The position numbers and the translations under genes were made by a program. Below, piece by piece: positions 33,621-44,450 of a stretch of 64,000 nucleotides of DNA. Position 1 is the stretch's first letter; every line of letters starts with the position of its first letter. Source of the stretch: Pseudocercospora fijiensis CIRAD86 (taxonomy: Eukaryota > Ascomycota > Dothideomycetes > Mycosphaerellales > Mycosphaerellaceae). The DNA lies in the NCBI RefSeq assembly GCF_000340215.1, contig NW_006921541.1, positions 2,205,527-2,269,526 on the forward strand, read 5' to 3'. The notes beneath the pieces are model-generated. The model was not told the DNA's origin, did no database searches, and saw only the letters and a list, made by a program, of their open reading frames with translations.

Positions 33621-35430
33621 GCAAGAGGGATCTTGCTTCATCACCGGCTGATCCAGGGAGTGGTATGTATACTATGTGCAGCGGAAAATGCTGATGTGCC
33701 AATACAGCATGTTGAATGCGCATCATGCTATGAACACAACTGATCCCAAATCCTAAATCTCTTTTTTGCACCATCTCCAAGAGCACTTGATGCGCCAGAA
33801 GATGCGCTCCTAGTAGCGAACAAGATCCGGAAGACGACGGCCTGAACCTTCGATTCGAGGCTTCGAACACATATCCTTCCTTGGTGATGGTACAAAAGCT
33901 GTACGGTCTGGGTGTTGACCTGCGAAGCACATAGCAGGAAAAGGAGATCGTGGAAATGGCCGGACTCGAACCACGCATCTCGAGAGCGAACATTCCTTCA
34001 ATCCCTGCTGGCGCAGGTTTTCGGATCATCCGCGATCGTATCTTCATTTTGGACCACATCCCCTGGTTCGTTCGCTCCTTGGAATGCGAAAACGATCAGA
34101 CGTGCAGCTATGGCAAGCCAAAGGTGTTTCACGGCGGCGACGATGAGCAGCTATGACTTCCGCCTCCTATGGGGAAGCTCTTACATGACGCAGTTCAAAG
34201 CTGCGGTTGAACATGTCTGATTTGAATCCAGAACTCCAGCCACAGATTGTCAAAAAGAGTATTGGAAACAATGGGAGGCGAACCATGCATTCCAGCGACG
34301 TTTTCTGAGGCCCTTCATCATCCTGGCGAGATGGAGACCTTCAAAGGTACGCTGTATCCTACCTCTAGACCACGTCCTCCAATTGGATAGCAACTTGGGC
34401 TATCGGTGGCTTCAAGTAGATCGCATCCAGTGTCTCATGGCGGTACCGATGAGCCGGTTGACTGCGTTACTTTCGCACGTCGACACCAAACAGCAAGCTG
34501 CCAACGAAACACTTGGACGTTCGTGTTCTTCAATCGCAACTACCAATTTGTTGATGCCGCCAGCTGCAATCTTCTGCGACGATTCCACTCCACGCCAACG
34601 AAGTCGCTCCGCGGCGACAACGAGAATACCAACATCAGCAATGGCAGTCAAAGACTTGCAAGGTAACAACGCGAGTTCTGCCAGCTCTTCACCACTGCTT
34701 CAAAGGTTGGTAACATCATCTACGCCTAAGTCCAAGGCGGCAAGACGATTCAAGGTGACTGGCATTCAGCGGGTAGACGACCTTCGGTCAGCGACTTCTT
34801 TCCTTTCATGATGAGCATAAGAAGATTGACAATCAAATTCAGGTGCGACAGCGCTTCGGCAAATTTGCTGCGCTACACCAGAGGTATCTCAAAGAATGGT
34901 ATGGCAGTCTCGCTTTGCAAGCGCTATTGATGCCGATATCTCCCGCCACGCCTCGTCTAGCTACCGCGTTGAGCTGGTAGCTGCAAACGCAAGTCTTTTC
35001 CTCCGAGCTATTGTATCGATCAGTCAGTTTCAAGCTCTTTCCACAAGAACTTCACTGGACTCACTTGTGCTTCCTGGTAGGCATATCCAGAGCCACGGCA
35101 AGCCTGGTGACAGCTCTTGGTCTGGTCAACAAACTGCCCTCGGACTGGCACTTGTTGAGAGGACTAGCATCCAGCAGCATTGGCATTGGTGCAAACGCAA
35201 CCGCTCTCCCCGCTATATCTTGTATTAAGAACTGGTCGACAATTCGCAAACACACTACTCACTCGGCCCATTCGTAGGTATGTGCGAGGTTGTAAGTTGC
35301 GCAGATGCCTTTACATTTACCAGCTGGGATGTTCTTGACACAGGCAGTAATAGTTTGGCTACCTGAATCATGTTCAAGACAGCCTATACCGTTATCTCGC
35401 TTGCAATCTCAAAGAGTAGAGCAAGGACAT
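33621..35430. other. Intergenic region, no confident gene
   Basis: About 1.8 kb. ORFs up to 166 codons exist on both strands (minus 33559-34059, plus 34383-34811, plus 35011-35277) but they overlap and have no domain I recognise. A tRNA-like string near 33963 was rejected. The stretch may contain decayed sequence. Confidence 0.4.
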
Positions 35431-36015
35431 TGCCTGTAGATGTCTGCTGCCGAAGCGGTTGATGCGAGGGCGATAATAGTAGCCGCGAAGGTAAGTGTAG
35501 ACCGCACAGTGTTCTTGCTGTTTTGTTAACTGTAGAGGTGATTGGGGTGTAGTAATAAGTACTAACGATCGAAAGACAGCGATTGGAAGCACCATTTGTA
35601 GTAGTTGGCATCCGGAAAACAACGCTTCACCCTCGCTGTGATCCTTAACATCATAGGCTAACAGCATCCGGAAACCCATAAGTAATATTCGCAATCCTAA
35701 TAACATACGCTAGATGCAGTCTAATCGATATAGGATAGGCCTACATTAGGTTTTATACATGCCTAAGCGTTTTTTCCCTTGCAAGACGAAAGATCATCGC
35801 AACCACACAATTTTTCCATACAACGTTGCCGAAGCGGTTGATGCGAGAGTGATAGTAGCAGCGAAGGTGAGTATAGACCGCATGGTGTTCTTGCTGTTTT
35901 CCGATGTTGTTAGAGGTCAGCTTATATTATGTAGCGATCGAAAGGCAGCGATTGTAAGTGCTATATGTATGTACTCGCATCCGGAAAAACAACACTTCAC
36001 TCTAGATGTGATCCT
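35431..36015 (+). repeat. Diverged tandem duplication of about 190 bp
   Basis: 35446-35640 and 35828-36012 share GCCGAAGCGGTTGATGCGAG, a donor-like GAAGGT(A/G)AGT, GTAGACCGCA/ATAGACCGCA, a CGATCGAAAG.CAGCGATTG segment and GCATCCGGAAAA. Copy one opens with an ATG at 35438 and copy two lacks it. A donor-like GTAAGT or GTGAGT is kept in both, so the unit may have been a first exon plus intron. Confidence 0.75.
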
Positions 36016-36806
36016 TGATGTAGGATACTACGGCAGTACTCGCACTAGGATGGACCTCCTTGCCAACAGCACCACCTGCAACGCCCAGAACGGTTACTGC
36101 GCCAACATCCTCATCAGCAACGAAGCCTCCAACTGCGGTGGTGGTGCATGTAGGCGCACCTGCGACCCTAGCAGAAAAAAATAAAGGCAAGACTTGAGTG
36201 GAAGAACAGTCAGAGTTCAACCAATGCGGAAACCCATGTCTCTCCCTTCGCGACGACTCCAACAAACCCGCCTGCGTCGAAGGAGCATGCTTCAAGCCAT
36301 GCCCCGTCTGTGAAGCAGGTTTCGAACCCGTGGGCTGAGGCTCTCAATGGCCAGCCCACTTATGGTTTCAACTCAGGCGACAACAACCGCGAAGACGAAT
36401 TCTATCTCAGCACACCAGAAGACCAGGGCAGCCAGTCCACAGAATCCTCAACTATTTGTACAGTCACGGCGTGCTCCAGTATTCAGTATCGCGTCGACTT
36501 TGGCATGTTCCGTGATCAGGGTACCAACTCATGCACAGTTTGAAAGCAGGAGGCTGTCAAGTTCTGAACTACAATATTCCGAACTGTTCGGGTTATCCTG
36601 CGCAGAGGCTTAAGCAGATCTCGCAGAGGAATGACGTTATTAAGGCCGGACTCTTTCCTGAGGGAGGTGAGGTGGTGAAGAACGGGTTGAGTCTTGATGT
36701 CCCATTTGAGTTCAAGTTGACTGGTAACGGGCAATATAGGGATGATCATGTTGCTTTTGGGATGGTGAGGTTTGGGCATTTCTCTCTTGACGCCTGTTCA
36801 GCATAG
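36000..36806 (+). pseudogene. Cysteine-rich, secreted-protein-like remnant
   Basis: Three cysteine-rich pieces lie in different frames: 36061-36175 (TTCNAQNGYCAN, then CGGGACRRTCDPS), about 36195-36340 (QCGNPCLSLRDD, ACVEGACFKPCPVCEAGFEP) and 36371-36543 (ICTVTACSSIQYRVDFGMF). A fourth (GGCQVLNYNIPNCSGYP) follows at 36546. The pattern resembles a small extracellular cysteine-rich protein, and the duplicated block upstream might be its first exon. I could not join the pieces with plausible introns, so I call it a decayed gene; an unrecognised multi-exon gene remains possible. No toxin or effector identity is claimed. Confidence 0.45.
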
Positions 36807-37181
36807 CGTGGTATACGCCAAATCTCTACATTGAACTGCTTGTCGCGATGATGTTCTGCATCGAACCGTCCTGTCATCGAACTGTCCTGTCATCGAGCTG
36901 TCCTGTGTTCCTGAATACTAGCTTGCCAAGCCAACACTATATACAAGGCTGCGTGTATTTCGCCACAAACAAGCTTACCATCTCAGCCTTGGTAAGCATG
37001 AAAGAGCACAGGCTATTGGGTAGAACCAAAAGCTTTCCGTGAGGACACAATCTCCCATTTTTGCAAGAAAAGACGACTTCCGCCACCTTTTATCCTCCCA
37101 CACGATCTTTGAGGACTAACAGCGAACAACAGCAAGCACCTTGTCAAAAAAAATCCAACAAACTCCACAAACGCCCCTGAA
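36807..37181. other. Intergenic region
   Basis: 5' flank of the coiled-coil gene. Includes a short tandem of GTCCTGTCATCGA(A/G)CT-like units at about 36868-36906. Nothing else recognised. Confidence 0.5.
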
Positions 37182-37880
37182 ATGTCGCTCTCCCAATCAG
37201 ACCAACAAATCCAAGACGACGAAGTGTCAGACGTCACCCCCTCAAATCTACAGCCTGACACCACCAACCTTCAGCCTTACACCAACTCTCCATCTCCCGA
37301 ACAAGAACAAAACCCCCTCGCACACCCCAATGATACTTCAGAAAAACACACCACAGCCCACCGCCTCCGCTTCCTGGCCGAAATATGCGCGATGACAAAC
37401 TTCAAGCGCGCACGAAAACGTGTGGAGGAGATGGGAGAACAGGAAGCGTTTAAGTTACTCAGATCTTCGACTTCGGCGGAACGACTCGCAGCGAGGGAGC
37501 AGCTTGCTGCGGATGTGGAGGAAGAGAGGGAGAAGTTTGAGAAGGAGGTGCGGAAGAGGGTGGAGAGGAAATTGCAGGTGAGGACGAGGAGGATGGAGGG
37601 GAGAGCAGGTGGACTGGTGGGTGGGCGGGTGAATGTGCCGATGAGTCGGCGCGAGCTTGTTGCTATGAGAAGGCGGAAGTATTTTGATAATGCTTCTGGT
37701 GCGATGGGAGCAGCCGTCTGGCCTGCTCAGGCTGCGGAGGATGTGAATGAACCGTTGCTCGTCACTGGAGCCATGTCCGCCGGGGCTGTTCTTGGTGAGC
37801 AGTCAATTGGGGTTCGTGCCGCAGAAGGAGAACAGGAAATGGCAGATTTGACAGACTTTATGCGTGGTACAAGTCTGTGA
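37182..37880 (+). CDS. Unrecognised protein with a charged coiled coil
   Basis: Single exon, 232 aa, ATG at 37182. The first 60 residues are polar and Gln/Pro rich. Residues about 60-145 are highly charged and helical (FKRARKRVEEMGEQEAFKLL, then EEEREKFEKEVRKRVERKL), typical of a coiled coil. After a Gly-rich joint the C-terminus is mixed. I recognise no family; the clean ORF with biased third positions supports a real gene. Codons after about 37440 are G-rich, unlike the A/C-rich first part. Confidence 0.7.
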   Translation: MSLSQSDQQIQDDEVSDVTPSNLQPDTTNLQPYTNSPSPEQEQNPLAHPNDTSEKHTTAHRLRFLAEICAMTNFKRARKRVEEMGEQEAFKLLRSSTSAERLAAREQLAADVEEEREKFEKEVRKRVERKLQVRTRRMEGRAGGLVGGRVNVPMSRRELVAMRRRKYFDNASGAMGAAVWPAQAAEDVNEPLLVTGAMSAGAVLGEQSIGVRAAEGEQEMADLTDFMRGTSL

Positions 37881-38370
37881 AGATCAGCTGTTGTACGAAG
37901 AATTCATAGAACGCATCAGGCTGCAGGTCTTGGCGCGAGTCTCTTGCGAAAAAGGTCCGCCATGACGAGGAGAATTCCACAAGCTGCTCAGATACTCTCT
38001 GTACATGAATAATCTCAATGCATGCACGCGCCAAACTCCTCGCTAATCATGCAAATATGCCACCGCCATACCAGCAAGCTCTGTCGCTTTCGCTTTCCAT
38101 CAAGCTCTCGCATGCCATTAAACGCCATCGGTAATTGCGGAACCCTCAGCCAGTTACATCTCCATCATGCTTTCCATCAGTACTGCGCCGCCATAGCCCT
38201 CGCGGTCATCGCGACCAGATGACCGTCGCGCTCGCGGTCCAAATTCGTATACTTCTTCTTCCAACTCGCGCCGTGTAAGAATTCTAACTTCGCAAAAAGA
38301 CGCTGTCAGCAAACTTTGTACAACGATATCATCGAAACAGGGATAAGGGAAGGGCAAAATATCAATGCTG
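37881..38370. other. Intergenic region between convergent genes
   Basis: 3' flanks of the coiled-coil gene and the HAD gene. A long minus-strand ORF crossing this region (38154-39077) is a shadow of the HAD coding frame. Nothing recognised. Confidence 0.5.
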
Positions 38371-40017
38371 CTAGTATTGCATCCCACCGCTTCCGTAGCC
38401 CTGTCCGACGTTGTCGTCCAGGCTTCTGTAGCTGCCGCGGCCACGACCTCGTGCGCCACCACCACCACGTCCGCCATGGTCGTTGCCGCGTCGGCGTTGG
38501 CATTGCTGGCCGCCACGTCCTTGGCCACCGCGAGCTGCATTGCCGCCACGTTGAGAGCCAAAGTCGCCTCGCTTATTTTGGTAGGCTGAGCTGTTCGCGC
38601 CACTGTGGTAGCCTCTCTGCTGAGGTCGGGGGCCCTTATTGCCGTTCTGCCGCGGAGTAAAGTCTTCTTCGCGAGGATGCTTCCGCGCGTTCTTGGCCGT
38701 TGGGAATGACGCCTCATATTCATCTTCGTTTCGGTACTCTTCTTCCACCCTGAGAAGGACTTTCTCGCCAACAGTCGTCTCGAACTCGAAGGCTTGATCT
38801 TCAGTGACAGGCTGCCACTGCTGTATCCGACTAGCTTCAATCGGCTTTGCTTGCCGTCGCGTCCCGAGAACGACGCAGGGAGTAGTGTTCTCCGTGTACG
38901 TCTTGACACCAGGTGTGACACAGGCAACACGAGCTGCCCAGACTCTCTGTTCAAGACATGCGACGCCCGTAACCTTCCAAGTGACCTTTGCTCCAATGCC
39001 ACCGACCTTATCGAGTATGCTCTTGGGCGCGGGTCGCGGGACGATGAGGATGTTATTGGCGAGATACTTGACTTCATGCTCAGGACAGTTTGGCGGCAGC
39101 TTGATAAGAGTCTTCAAGCGCTCAATGTCTTCGGGCGAGATGAGGTAGCCAGTGTAGAAGACGGTGCGCTTGATCTTGTATGGTGTTGTATTGGCAGGTG
39201 CTGTACCGTCGATGATAGCCTGATTGTTGATATTGATCATCTTCTGCACCTCGCTGACTTCAGTGACCGGATCCATGAAGCTCTCCTGCTCTGGCACCTG
39301 AATGACTTCGGCTGTGAAGGGCTTTCGCGGTGAGTTCTCGCCAGCGTCCATCAAATGCTTGTTGAGATCAAAGAAAAAGTCGCGGAAGCCTTTGGTGTGC
39401 TTCACGCGATCTTCATATATGCGCAGCTCCTCGGCTTCGGTATATGTGAAGACGATGTCCCGTAGCAGCGCCTGCTTGAAGTGCATAGTGCTGTTGAAGT
39501 ATTCTCCTGTCGGACCCACCGCGGGCTTCAAGCAGACCATATCAAAGTCGAGACCTTTGGATGCAATCATCTTTCCGATCAGCTCGCCAAACGCGCTCTC
39601 TTTCCTGCCAGTGAGAAGTACGTTAAGCGTGGTAGGCTCTTCTGCGGAAAGCCGCACCAGCTCGGCGATCTGCTCATTCCAGCTGCCTTCCCATGCTCGG
39701 GCCTCCTCTTTCTCCAGACCTTCGCCTGTTGCCGCCAGGATGTTGGGATTGTGCCACCATCCGCCTTGATACAGGAATTCTTCTGCTTGTAGCGAGCCGA
39801 ATGTCGATGTGTTCCATATTGCCTTGTTGGGGAGTGGGGATTTGAAGACTACAGGACATCCCTATCAGCATAGCTACGACATAAGATGGATATGCTTCTA
39901 CACACGAGTGTTGTCAAAGTCGTAGACGTGGATATTCTTGACGTGGTTCACTGGCGGCAGCTGCTTGTCCTGACAGCTCCAACGCTTGAGCGCTGTTGGC
40001 GTGTGCGAGGTCGCCAT
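38371..40017 (-). CDS. Swiss Army Knife-type HAD-domain protein with RGG tail
   Basis: Exon 1 39906-40017 and exon 2 38371-39848 join across a 57-bp GTGTGT...TGTAG intron that reconstitutes DNTLFKSPLPN; 529 aa. Residues 29-37 hold the HAD nucleophile motif IHVYDFDNT with D33 and D35; WWHNPNILAATGEGLEKEE and VLLTGRKES (motif II) follow. This is the HAD domain of the 'Swiss Army Knife RNA repair-like' proteins, a predicted phosphatase/RNA end-processing family. The last 80 residues are Gly/Arg/Gln rich ([22 protein letters not shown]), suggesting RNA binding. Substrate is not known. Confidence 0.85.
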
Positions 40018-41002
40018 CTTTCTCCTCCAATTACTCTTACATGAGCGAGCGAATGCGGTGCGAAGGAAATGGTATTTGTTCATTCATGTCGAGCGACTGG
40101 ACTGCATCGTCCCAGTCGCCATTGCATTCGATGTTGTAGTTCTACTCACGCGGGAGAGAAAGCGCGCTGCGACAGCGGGCGACTTCCATGACAACGCCAA
40201 GCCTCTGTATTCTATCGATTTGCTCAGTCACATCAATATTTAGCGACGGGATTTGATTAGTGGACTGTTCAAGGGCCTCTCTCGGATCTCCCCACTGGCC
40301 TTAGAAGATTCTGCCAACGGCACCTATACTGCTCGCCATGGCCTTCATTCTCGCCTCTGTACATTGACCAGCCGAGAAGAGCAAGGACGTGTGGAAGACC
40401 TCGGCGCTGGCTACGCTTTCCACGGACTCCCGGGTTGGGACAACAACTACTCGCGAACGAGTACGCTACACGAAATGCAGCAACAAGCATCCAGCATGCG
40501 CGTCGAGCGGTCTCAGTCCCAGCAGAGTGGGCTTATGCTTGTGAGACAGTATCTGTGAACGATTGTCCGTTGATATGTCCTCACATCACATAGAGGCAGG
40601 CCACATGAAGCTATGCAGCCGAAAGACTCCTCACTCAGCACCAGTTCGTTCCGCTGGATACCTCGAGAAAGCCAGGCAACGTCTACCCAAGGCTAGATGA
40701 CGATGCAGACGCAGAACAGAAATAGGCGAGCAGTCAGCAACCTTACTGCAGGTGTAAAGAGGCGGAGGAATTGGAGTGAAATGTATTTTCTCTGCTTGAT
40801 GGACAGTGGCTCTATTAAGCTACGCTCCAATGATCTTTGAAGGATTTGGTCTGCAAGAGTAGGGAGAATGATAAGGCTAGGTGTACCTTCGGATCTTCTT
40901 GAGACATTGGCGCCTTGGACGAAGGCCCGCTATTGCCCGCCAACAACATCGCTTTTGTCTTCGCCCGCGCCTGCTGAGACGTCTTCGCCCTCTTCAGCGC
41001 CA
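40018..41002. other. Intergenic region, nothing recognised
   Basis: Between the 5' end of the HAD gene and the 3' end of the recombinase-like gene. An open plus frame at 40253-40558 lacks an ATG start and a domain. Confidence 0.5.
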
Positions 41003-44000
41003 TTACCTATTCCCCGCTGCGTCCGGTGCATTCGCTGCCTGCTCCCGCAACTTCTGCACCTTCCCAAGTATCCTGCACCTGTCGCTGCAGTATAGACCGT
41101 GCCTCTCGCCGACCGGAGCCAATTCATTGCAGCCTCGGATGTCGCATCTCCTGAACAGACCAGGAGTGTCATCATACCACTTCGATCCGGGGCCTTGTCC
41201 TTGGCATGTAGCACAAGCTTTCGGTCCTGGATGTGGAGCGTTGTTTTGGCATGATGGATTCCAGCATTCGCGACTCCTATTCCTCTCCTCAATGCAAGCT
41301 CGGCATGTTCTCGAGCCCTTCAGAGGAAGCTCGGTGTCGCATCCTTGACCCAAGCACGTCCGAGAGTTCTTTTGCTCTGGCATATCACCGGCCTCATCGT
41401 TTCCGCTATCATCTCTGGCCTGGTCGTCTCCCCCATTACCGTTGACACCGTCATTGCCCCATGTTCGCCCTCGCCTTCGGATTCCTCCGGCGTGGCTGCA
41501 TCTTCAGCTTCCGCCTTTCTCTTATGTGCGGAGGGTAGATGGCAGCAGCTGCAGTGGCAATTGCACATCAGGGGGCAGTCGCACTTGATTTCCTCCTCTA
41601 TCTTTCTTGCACAGGGACAAGCACGTTGCTTGTCGCAAAATGTGCAGCGGCACTGGCAATTGACATCGTGTTTGTATTGGCCGTCTGGTACATCATGTCT
41701 CCTGCTTCTGCAGCGGCAAAGGTATGATTGCTTGCCACCATTGATAGCCCTGATTCGTACCGATGCTTCTGGAAGGCCTGTAACGCTGACAAACGTGTCA
41801 GAACTATTCGATGGAGGTGACATAGATTGCTTACCTCACGACATATTTCTTCCACTTCTGCTCATCCTTTTTGGTGGTATACTTGCCATTTTCCCTCAGC
41901 AGCTCATTTTCGGTGTGAGCGTAGCCCTGGAACTTTGTCATGCTGAAAGCTTGAATGAAGTTCTGCGCCTGTTGGACATGGCGCTCGCCAGCCAAGGAAG
42001 CAGGAGAGCTAGAGCAGAGTCAGCAGCCTTTCAACAACGAATTTGATGTGATGAAATACCTGGCCTGCTGGCGATTGCCCCCGATCCAGAGGATAGGTTG
42101 AATCATGGGAAGGTTCGTCGAAACTCGGGGTGCTCGCTCTTGCGATTTAAGACTCTCTTCCCATGCCGCGACCTCGGGCCTCCCATTCCAGGGAGCTCCC
42201 AACTGCAGAGCTTCTGAGACATCGAGTAAGGTCTCATGGTCCCAAGTAAAGGAAAGGAGACCATTCCCACCATATTCGAGTGCATCCTTCAGTCTCTTGT
42301 ACGCCGACATGTCGGAACAGACTCGATCTACACTGACAGTCATGACCAGGGTACGACCATGCAGACCTTTGATTCGTCGCATAAGCTGATCGATGAATGT
42401 TCTTTTGTGCTTGGACTCCTTTTGGCACCTGAATGAGGAACATCTGTTGCTCATACCGGAGGTTAGGGTTCTCAGTGCTTTGATTTGCCTGGTAATCGAC
42501 GGATCGACGCTGACCTCCGACTTGTCGGCCCACGAAGGAGATATGTGGGATACCAGCAGGACACGGCGATAGCCATGTGCTTCCTTCACGAGGTTTAGGA
42601 CGTTGGCAAGATCTAGAGCTTGCTTCGGCCTTTGTCCGGCAATATCGTTTCTGTCAAGGAAGTCGCACAGCCTGATGGTTGCTTGGTACTGTCGCCCATG
42701 GAAACCTGCCTCTTTTGCAATATTCCGACCTGCCATGGTTAATAGAAATACAATCGCACATGGCACTGAACAACTTACCTAGCTGGAGTCTGGCCTTGAC
42801 CACATCCACTGTAGCCCCTTCTAACTTGTACCAGGTAGAGGTCCAATGTTCAGAACCAAGCGAATCGCCGAGGACGTACCAGCCTCCTCCTAGAGATTTG
42901 AGCTCTGCACAAATGCGATCGACTTCTTCTGCGCGCCGTGTCAGCCTGTCGGGATTCGTTGTGAGGATGTATAATGGCTTGTCCCGCAAGAGACCTCTCC
43001 ACATGTTCCGATCATCGAGGGGATGTTTGTTGGTTGAACATGTCTCAGCGAAAACATCCAAGTGGTCGCCGGGTATCACCCACGGATAGACGGCATGGAG
43101 GAGCGTTGTAAGTTGCCGAGACATCGAACCTGCCTTCAGCGTCTCTTCTCCGCTCTGTCTGGCCCAGATAATGATGGTCGCTGGCGCTCGTCCCGCAACC
43201 GCCAGATCAGGGATTGGCTGAGTGCTCTTGATAGCACCGGGAACAATTGCGGCGTCGATTGCTCTGCGGAGTTTATCAGAGAGGACCTTGAGACGAAAAT
43301 CCACGTCTTCGTCTCCATCAACCCGGAACCATGTGCTCGATCTCTTATCCATTCGGAAAGGAAGAGTGACGACATCATCGGAATCGCGCTTGGCCCCAAG
43401 AGAGTCTCGGAGTTGGTCCATGGCGAGCATCACGGTTCGACTGTCGGGCTCACCCTCTCCCGGGAACTGTACGAGGAAGCAGTGTCGCCGGTCTTGAATG
43501 AGCTTGTCCAAGACATGTATCTGCGGACCGCAGTGGACGTCCCCATCCCATTGCTTGAAAAATGAAGGTTGAGTCTTGCGGAGGAAGTTTTTGGCCTTGC
43601 GGCTCTCGAACGAGCCAAGGACAGTCCAGATTCCCTGGAATGACATGTTCGCCGCAGAAACTTTGTGGTCGTCTCCCAGCTCTACTAGCTTTCGAGAGTC
43701 TGCAAACGCTTTCGGGAGCTTGTAGAGGAATCCTTCCGCCACAGCTCGCCTCAATGCATCGAATGCAGCGCGGACCATGATCGCCTTCCCTCCAGGGAAG
43801 GAGCGGACCTCGTCATCGAGCTTTTTCTCGATTTTGCGGCATCCAAATGACTCCCACTTCGCTCCGATACCAGCTAGCGACCTCATTACTATGGTGATGT
43901 CTCTGTGATTGAGTCTCAGACTGATTCGGAGGAAGTGTGCCATGATTTCGTGCTCTTTGGTGAAGCGCCACTCCAATTCCCTTATGCTCTTGCCGCAGAA

Positions 44001-44450
44001 CACTCTCACTGTCTGGATTCGTCTCGGAGAGTCGACAGGATCATTATTTGCCGCGCTTATAGCCCGACTACCCTGGAACATGTCGCATCTTGTGCTTTGC
44101 CAGAAATCCTCTCCCATGCGAATGAAGACTGTGCTGCCTCCATCCTCGAGCCAAAATCCGTGGATTCTGGACGAATTGGCTACTCTGTCTCCAAGACGCA
44201 AAATGAAGTCTAACCCACGCCGAGGATCAATCTTAAGCTCAAGAACCGTGTCCAGAATCCAGTACTTGGAGGCGCGAGCCATCTCAATACAGTCCACAAG
44301 GTTGCACAATCTTTCTAGCTCGTTACGAAACGAGTCTGCAAGATCGTTGCGCGTCTGGCGCCATTCTGCATCGTTTACGTCGGAGACTCTGCTGATCTGC
44401 ATATCATCTTGATCCTCATCCATATGAGAAGACATCGTGGAATGAACCAT
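41003..44450 (-). CDS. Serine-recombinase-like protein with tandem catalytic-type domains and cysteine-rich C-terminus
   Basis: Five exons: 42779-44450, 42060-42729, 41835-42008, 41440-41785, 41003-41374. The four introns (49, 51, 49, 65 bp) all keep the frame; 1077 aa from the ATG at 44450 (44435 is an alternative). Residues 1-420 match nothing I know. Residues about 424-515 read as a serine recombinase catalytic domain: IIIWARQS (R431, S433), SMSRQL, an HPLDDRN segment and NPDRLTRR (D501, R502, R505), matching R8, S10, D67, R68 and R71 of gamma-delta resolvase. Residues about 611-710 are a degenerate second copy. Residues 862-920 hold 15 Cys, mostly CxC; 955-1077 hold three four-Cys modules. 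Whether it recombines DNA is inference. The last intron is the least certain. Confidence 0.75.
42280..42575 (-). other. Second, degenerate catalytic-type domain (residues about 611-710)
   Basis: RVLLVSHIS, SITRQIKAL and TLVMTVSVDRVCSD follow the same motif order as the first domain. The catalytic Arg of R-x-S is His and the last Arg of DRLxR is Asp, so it should be inactive; it may serve as a structural partner. Confidence 0.45.
42930..43180 (-). other. First serine-recombinase-like catalytic domain (coding for residues about 424-507)
   Basis: The codon for the presumed nucleophile Ser433 is at 43152-43154 and the DRLTR codons are at 42936-42950. The order R-x-S, SxxRQ, DR, DRLxR and the hydrophobic strand before each motif (ATIIIWA; PLYILTT) agree with the resolvase/invertase fold. 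The usual Tyr before ARxS is Trp. Confidence 0.65.

Noticed and set aside
33940..34040. Possible tRNA on the minus strand (GGTTCGAGTCC-like T-loop near 33963).
   Set aside because: The T-stem does not pair and no acceptor, D or anticodon stems can be built at normal spacing.
38154..39077. Long minus-strand ORF of about 300 codons.
   Set aside because: It is a shadow of the HAD gene in another frame; the SAK HAD frame has clear motifs and a good intron.
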